Shown here one piece after another: positions 6,032 through 8,723 of a DNA stretch of 8,723 nt. Under the pieces are notes generated by a model. That model saw only the letters and a program-made list of their open reading frames with translations, ran no database searches and was not told the DNA's origin. Source of the stretch: Candidatus Mediterraneibacter stercorigallinarum (GTDB lineage: Bacteria; Bacillota; Clostridia; Lachnospirales; Lachnospiraceae); NCBI GenBank assembly GCA_019116185.1, contig DXCD01000215.1, positions 1 to 8,723 on the forward strand. The letters are read 5' to 3'. Positions within the stretch are counted from its first letter, which is position 1, and every line of letters starts with the position of its first letter. The translations under genes and the position numbers were made by a program.

Positions 6032-6529
6032 ATGGCGGAGAAGACAGAGAAAAGAACGGATTATTTATCGTGGGATGAATATTTTATGGGCGTGGCAATG
6101 CTTTCCGGAATGCGTTCAAAAGATCCGAATACTCAGGTCGGGTGCTGCATCGTCAGCCAGGATAATAAGATCCTTTCAATGGGATACAATGGGTTTCCGA
6201 TCGGGTGTTCGGATGATGAATTCCCATGGGCAAGGGAAGGAGAAGATCCGCTGGAGACGAAATATGTTTATTCCACTCATAGTGAGCTCAATGCAATACT
6301 AAATTACAGCGGCGGCAGCCTGGCTGGAGCGAAGCTGTATGTTTCTTTGTTCCCATGCAATGAGTGCGCTAAGGCGATCATACAGGCGGGGATCAAAGAA
6401 GTGATATATGACTGCGATAAATATGCAGATACGCCAAGCGTTATTGCGTCTAAGCGGATGATGGATGCTGCCGGGGTAAAATACCATAAGTATAATAGGA
6501 CGAACAGAAAGATAGAGATTGAATTATGA
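6032..6529 (+). CDS. dCMP deaminase (ComEB-like)
   Basis: The 165-aa product is a zinc-dependent cytidine/deoxycytidylate deaminase. Zinc is expected to be held by H83 in HSE (83-85, with E85 as proton shuttle) and C109 and C112 in PCNEC (108-112). HSELNAILN is the close relative of the HAELNAIMN block of dCMP deaminases. The early DPNTQVGC and GYNGFPIGCSDDEFPW segments also fit this family. The reaction is dCMP to dUMP plus ammonia, feeding thymidylate synthesis. An AAAGGAGA ribosome binding site (6016-6023) is 8 nt before the ATG. The 66-nt gap after upp has only a 5-bp hairpin (5995-5999 with 6004-6008) and no terminator, so both genes are probably co-transcribed. The stop overlaps the fumarase alpha start. 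Confidence 0.92.
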   Translation: MAEKTEKRTDYLSWDEYFMGVAMLSGMRSKDPNTQVGCCIVSQDNKILSMGYNGFPIGCSDDEFPWAREGEDPLETKYVYSTHSELNAILNYSGGSLAGAKLYVSLFPCNECAKAIIQAGIKEVIYDCDKYADTPSVIASKRMMDAAGVKYHKYNRTNRKIEIEL

Positions 6530-7371
6530 TACGGACAGTAGATGTGAAAGAAATCACAGAGAATATCAGAGAGATGTGCATTGCGGCGAACCACGTCCTT
6601 TCTCCTGACATGGGACGGGCTCTGAACAGGGCGGTGCGCTCGGAAGAATCACCGCTCGGAAGACAGATATTGGGGCAGCTGGAGGAAAACCTGGAGATCG
6701 CGGCAGAAGAGATGATTCCGATCTGCCAGGACACAGGTATGGCAGTTATTTTCCTGGAAGTGGGACAGGACGTGCATCTGGAGGGCGGGAGCCTCGAGGA
6801 TGCGGTGAATGAAGGCGTCAGGCGGGGATATGCGGACGGATTCTTAAGGAAATCTGTAGTCAAAGATCCGCTGATCCGTGAGAATACCAAAGATAATACA
6901 CCGGCAGTTATCCATACAAGGATTGTTCCGGGAGAAGAGGTGAAGATCACGGTTGCGCCCAAAGGTTTTGGCAGTGAGAATATGAGCAGGATATTTATGC
7001 TTAAACCTGCTGAGGGGATTGAAGGAGTGAAGCAGGCTGTTCTTACAGCTGTGAAAGACGCCGGGCCCAATGCATGCCCGCCCATGGTCGTGGGAGTGGG
7101 GATCGGCGGCACATTTGAAAAGTGCGCGCTCTTGGCAAAAGAGGCGCTGACAAGAGAGGCGGGATCTCATTCTTCTGTTCCATATATAAAAGATATGGAG
7201 GAAGAACTGCTGGAAAAGATCAATAAACTGGGGATCGGGCCAGGCGGTCTGGGCGGTACGACTACTGCCCTGGCGGTCAATATAAATACGTATCCGACTC
7301 ATATTGCGGGACTTCCCGTGGCGGTAAATATATGCTGTCATGTGAATCGGCATATTGTGCGTATGATTTAG
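6526..7371 (+). CDS. Fumarate hydratase class I, alpha subunit
   Basis: The 281-aa product matches the separate alpha subunit of the two-subunit iron-sulfur fumarase or L-tartrate dehydratase family. Three candidate 4Fe-4S cysteines are visible: C67 in PICQDTG, C184 in NACPPMVVGVGIGG, and C271 in CHVNRH; C270 is adjacent. KGFGSENMS and GGTFEKCALLAKEA are further family blocks. With the beta subunit it interconverts fumarate and L-malate in the cytoplasm. The enzyme is typically oxygen sensitive, in keeping with an anaerobe. Its ATG overlaps the dCMP deaminase stop as ATGA and has no strong ribosome binding site of its own, so it probably depends on coupling. Tartrate dehydratase cannot be excluded by sequence alone, but the neighbours give no tartrate context. 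Confidence 0.9.
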   Translation: MIRTVDVKEITENIREMCIAANHVLSPDMGRALNRAVRSEESPLGRQILGQLEENLEIAAEEMIPICQDTGMAVIFLEVGQDVHLEGGSLEDAVNEGVRRGYADGFLRKSVVKDPLIRENTKDNTPAVIHTRIVPGEEVKITVAPKGFGSENMSRIFMLKPAEGIEGVKQAVLTAVKDAGPNACPPMVVGVGIGGTFEKCALLAKEALTREAGSHSSVPYIKDMEEELLEKINKLGIGPGGLGGTTTALAVNINTYPTHIAGLPVAVNICCHVNRHIVRMI

Positions 7372-7380
7372 AGAATTTAT

Positions 7381-7405
7381 CCCGAAGAGGACAGGCTCCT
7401 TCGGG
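7381..7405 (+). other. Intercistronic hairpin between fumarase subunit genes
   Basis: CCCGAAG (7381-7387) pairs perfectly with CTTCGGG (7399-7405) around an 11-nt loop. The four-T run at 7411-7414 is displaced by five bases, so this is a weak terminator at best. It may protect or partially attenuate the message and so set the alpha/beta ratio. Confidence 0.45.
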
Positions 7406-7443
7406 GAATGTTTTCGGAAAATTTTGATGGAAAGGATATTCTC

Positions 7444-8010
7444 ATGGATAAGCATATTACAGTACCCATGAATAAAGAGACGGCTGGAACTTTGCGTGCC
7501 GGAGAGTATGTGTATTTAACCGGCACGGTTTATACAGCAAGGGATGCCGCGCATAAAAGAATGGATGAAATCCTTCAAAATGGAGGAGCTTTGCCGTTTG
7601 ATATAAAAGAACAGATTGTTTATTATATGGGGCCGTCTCCTGCGCGGGAAGGGCGGCCGATCGGTTCAGCCGGTCCGACGACGGCGAGCCGTATGGACAA
7701 GTACACTCCGCGTCTTCTTGATCTTGGCATGGGGGGAATGATTGGAAAGGGCAAGAGAAGCCCTGAGGTGATGGAAGCAGTTGTCAGAAATGGCGCTGTT
7801 TATTTTGCCGCGGTTGGAGGCGCGGGGGCACTGCTCTCCAAATGTATTACATCTTCAGAAGTTGTCGCTTATGATGATCTGGGAACAGAAGCTGTCCGGA
7901 AGTTGAGAATCGAAAACTTCCCGGTGATTGTAGTGATCGACAGCAAAGGAAATAATCTTTATGAGACGGCAGTCAAAGAATATCAGAAGACGGGGGAAGA
8001 TATGGTATGA
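7444..8010 (+). CDS. Fumarate hydratase class I, beta subunit
   Basis: The 188-aa product matches the separate beta subunit that completes the fumarase active site. GSAGPTTASRMDKYT (GPTT at 77-80, R83) and GMGGMIGKGK are the characteristic blocks, followed by GAVYFAAVGGAGAL and a C-terminal FPVIVVIDSKGNNLYE. The ATG at 7444 has AAAGGA at 7431-7436, 7 nt upstream, and gives the usual length. The in-frame ATG at 7408 would add 12 residues and sits just past the hairpin, with only a weak GGGG before it. The 72-nt gap from the alpha gene is the longest among the genes after upp. The stop overlaps the acyltransferase start. Confidence 0.9.
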   Translation: MDKHITVPMNKETAGTLRAGEYVYLTGTVYTARDAAHKRMDEILQNGGALPFDIKEQIVYYMGPSPAREGRPIGSAGPTTASRMDKYTPRLLDLGMGGMIGKGKRSPEVMEAVVRNGAVYFAAVGGAGALLSKCITSSEVVAYDDLGTEAVRKLRIENFPVIVVIDSKGNNLYETAVKEYQKTGEDMV

Positions 8011-8720
8011 AGCGTATCTTGATGATGGTGCTGAGAAATCTTTATTTAGTGCCGTACGGATGGATCCGCCTCTGTTACAGGGCGGCGCATGTGGATAAAT
8101 ATACAGAAGAGGATACGTATGCGTTTCTCCAGTGGATTGACCTTCATGCAAATAAAGGCGGCCGGGTGCATATCGATGTGCATGGAAAAGATAATATTCC
8201 GGATAAGGATGGATTTATGTTCTTTCCAAACCATCAAGGGCTTTATGATGTGCTTGCGATTATAGAGGCGAGTCCGCGGCCTTTTTCTGTGGTGGCGAAA
8301 AAAGAAATTGCGGATATTCCGTTTTTGAAGCAGATTTTTGCATGCATGAAAGCTTTTATGCTTGATCGGGAAGATGTGAAACAGGCGATGCAGGTCATTA
8401 TTAATGTGACAAAAGAAGTGAAGAAGGGCAGAAATTATCTTATCTTTGCAGAGGGGACGCGATCCAAGAACGGAAACCGTATAGGTTCGTTTAAAGGGGG
8501 AAGCTTTAAGGCGGCCACAAAGGCGCAGTGCCCTATTGTACCTGTGGCGCTTATCGATTCATTTAAGCCCTTTGATACTAATACGATCAAGCCGGTAACG
8601 GTCCAGGTACATTTTCTGAAGCCGCTGCTATATGAAGACTATAAAGATATGAAGACAACGGAGATTGCTGCAATTGTAGAAAAGCAGATCCAGAGTACGA
8701 TCGATGAGAATATTCAGTAG
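8007..8720 (+). CDS. 1-acyl-sn-glycerol-3-phosphate acyltransferase (PlsC family)
   Basis: The 237-aa product carries the PlsC acyltransferase blocks. The catalytic HX4D reads NHQGLYD with H76 and D81, and the glycerol-phosphate-binding block reads FAEGTRSK with E149, G150, T151 and R152. A block with MLDRED lies between them, and CPIVPVALIDS follows as block IV. The usual Ser after NHQ is Gly here, which does not remove catalytic residues. The N-terminal hydrophobic stretch (about residues 4-25) is weak, so it is probably a peripheral membrane protein. It acylates lysophosphatidic acid to phosphatidic acid for phospholipid synthesis. The ATG overlaps the fumarase beta stop as ATGA. The stop is TAG at 8718-8720, and no terminator is visible in the last three bases. 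Exact acyl acceptor specificity is inferred. Confidence 0.9.
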   Translation: MKRILMMVLRNLYLVPYGWIRLCYRAAHVDKYTEEDTYAFLQWIDLHANKGGRVHIDVHGKDNIPDKDGFMFFPNHQGLYDVLAIIEASPRPFSVVAKKEIADIPFLKQIFACMKAFMLDREDVKQAMQVIINVTKEVKKGRNYLIFAEGTRSKNGNRIGSFKGGSFKAATKAQCPIVPVALIDSFKPFDTNTIKPVTVQVHFLKPLLYEDYKDMKTTEIAAIVEKQIQSTIDENIQ

Positions 8721-8723
8721 TTA

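Noticed and set aside
6450..7112. 220-aa minus-strand open frame opposite fumarase alpha
   Set aside because: Ser/Pro/Thr-rich shadow of a well-supported gene; no recognisable family and no promoter or ribosome binding site.

Overview
The window reads as chromosomal DNA of a Gram-positive anaerobe of class Clostridia, most likely Lachnospiraceae. The grounds are a MecA adaptor gene, a CwlD-type amidase, a two-subunit class I fumarase, AGGAGG-type ribosome binding sites and moderate GC with AT-rich spacers. The family assignment is inferred from gene content and protein style; no database search was run. No mobile element, CRISPR array, rRNA or tRNA gene was seen.

Layout. (1) Positions 1-190, minus strand: the 5' end of a mecA-type gene, running off the left edge. 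(2) 191-623: a gene-free divergent regulatory region with one promoter pointing left to mecA, one pointing right, and between them a perfect 8+8 bp palindrome and a DnaA-box-like 9-mer. (3) 624-863: a small unrecognised protein behind a leader of about 190 nt. (4) 988-3715: two cell-wall enzymes, a membrane-anchored SH3/glycosyl hydrolase 18 protein and a CwlD-like N-acetylmuramoyl-L-alanine amidase. They are separated by a very strong terminator-like hairpin that contains the ribosome binding site of the second gene. (5) 3810-8720: a tight run of six genes: a Sua5/YwlC protein fused to a YwlE-like phosphatase domain, uracil phosphoribosyltransferase, dCMP deaminase, fumarase alpha and beta, and a PlsC-type acyltransferase. 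Three of its five junctions are ATGA stop/start overlaps.

How the genes fit together. The SH3/GH18 and amidase genes both act on peptidoglycan glycan or stem peptides; SleL/YaaH-like and CwlD-like families suggest a link to spore cortex, which is an inference. The six-gene run combines tRNA t6A synthesis (Sua5), pyrimidine salvage (Upp and dCMP deaminase), a C4-dicarboxylate step (fumarase) and phospholipid synthesis (PlsC). It looks like a housekeeping operon joined by translational coupling rather than one pathway. The ywlC-ywlE-upp order recalls the ywlC-ywlE-rpiB-glyA-upp neighbourhood of Bacillus, but here ywlC and ywlE are fused and rpiB/glyA are absent.

The best leads are the fused phosphatase domain, which has lost its catalytic cysteine; the terminator-like hairpin that holds the amidase ribosome binding site and ends against its start codon; and the apparently leaderless start of the Sua5 fusion gene. 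I see no convincing wholly new multi-gene system.
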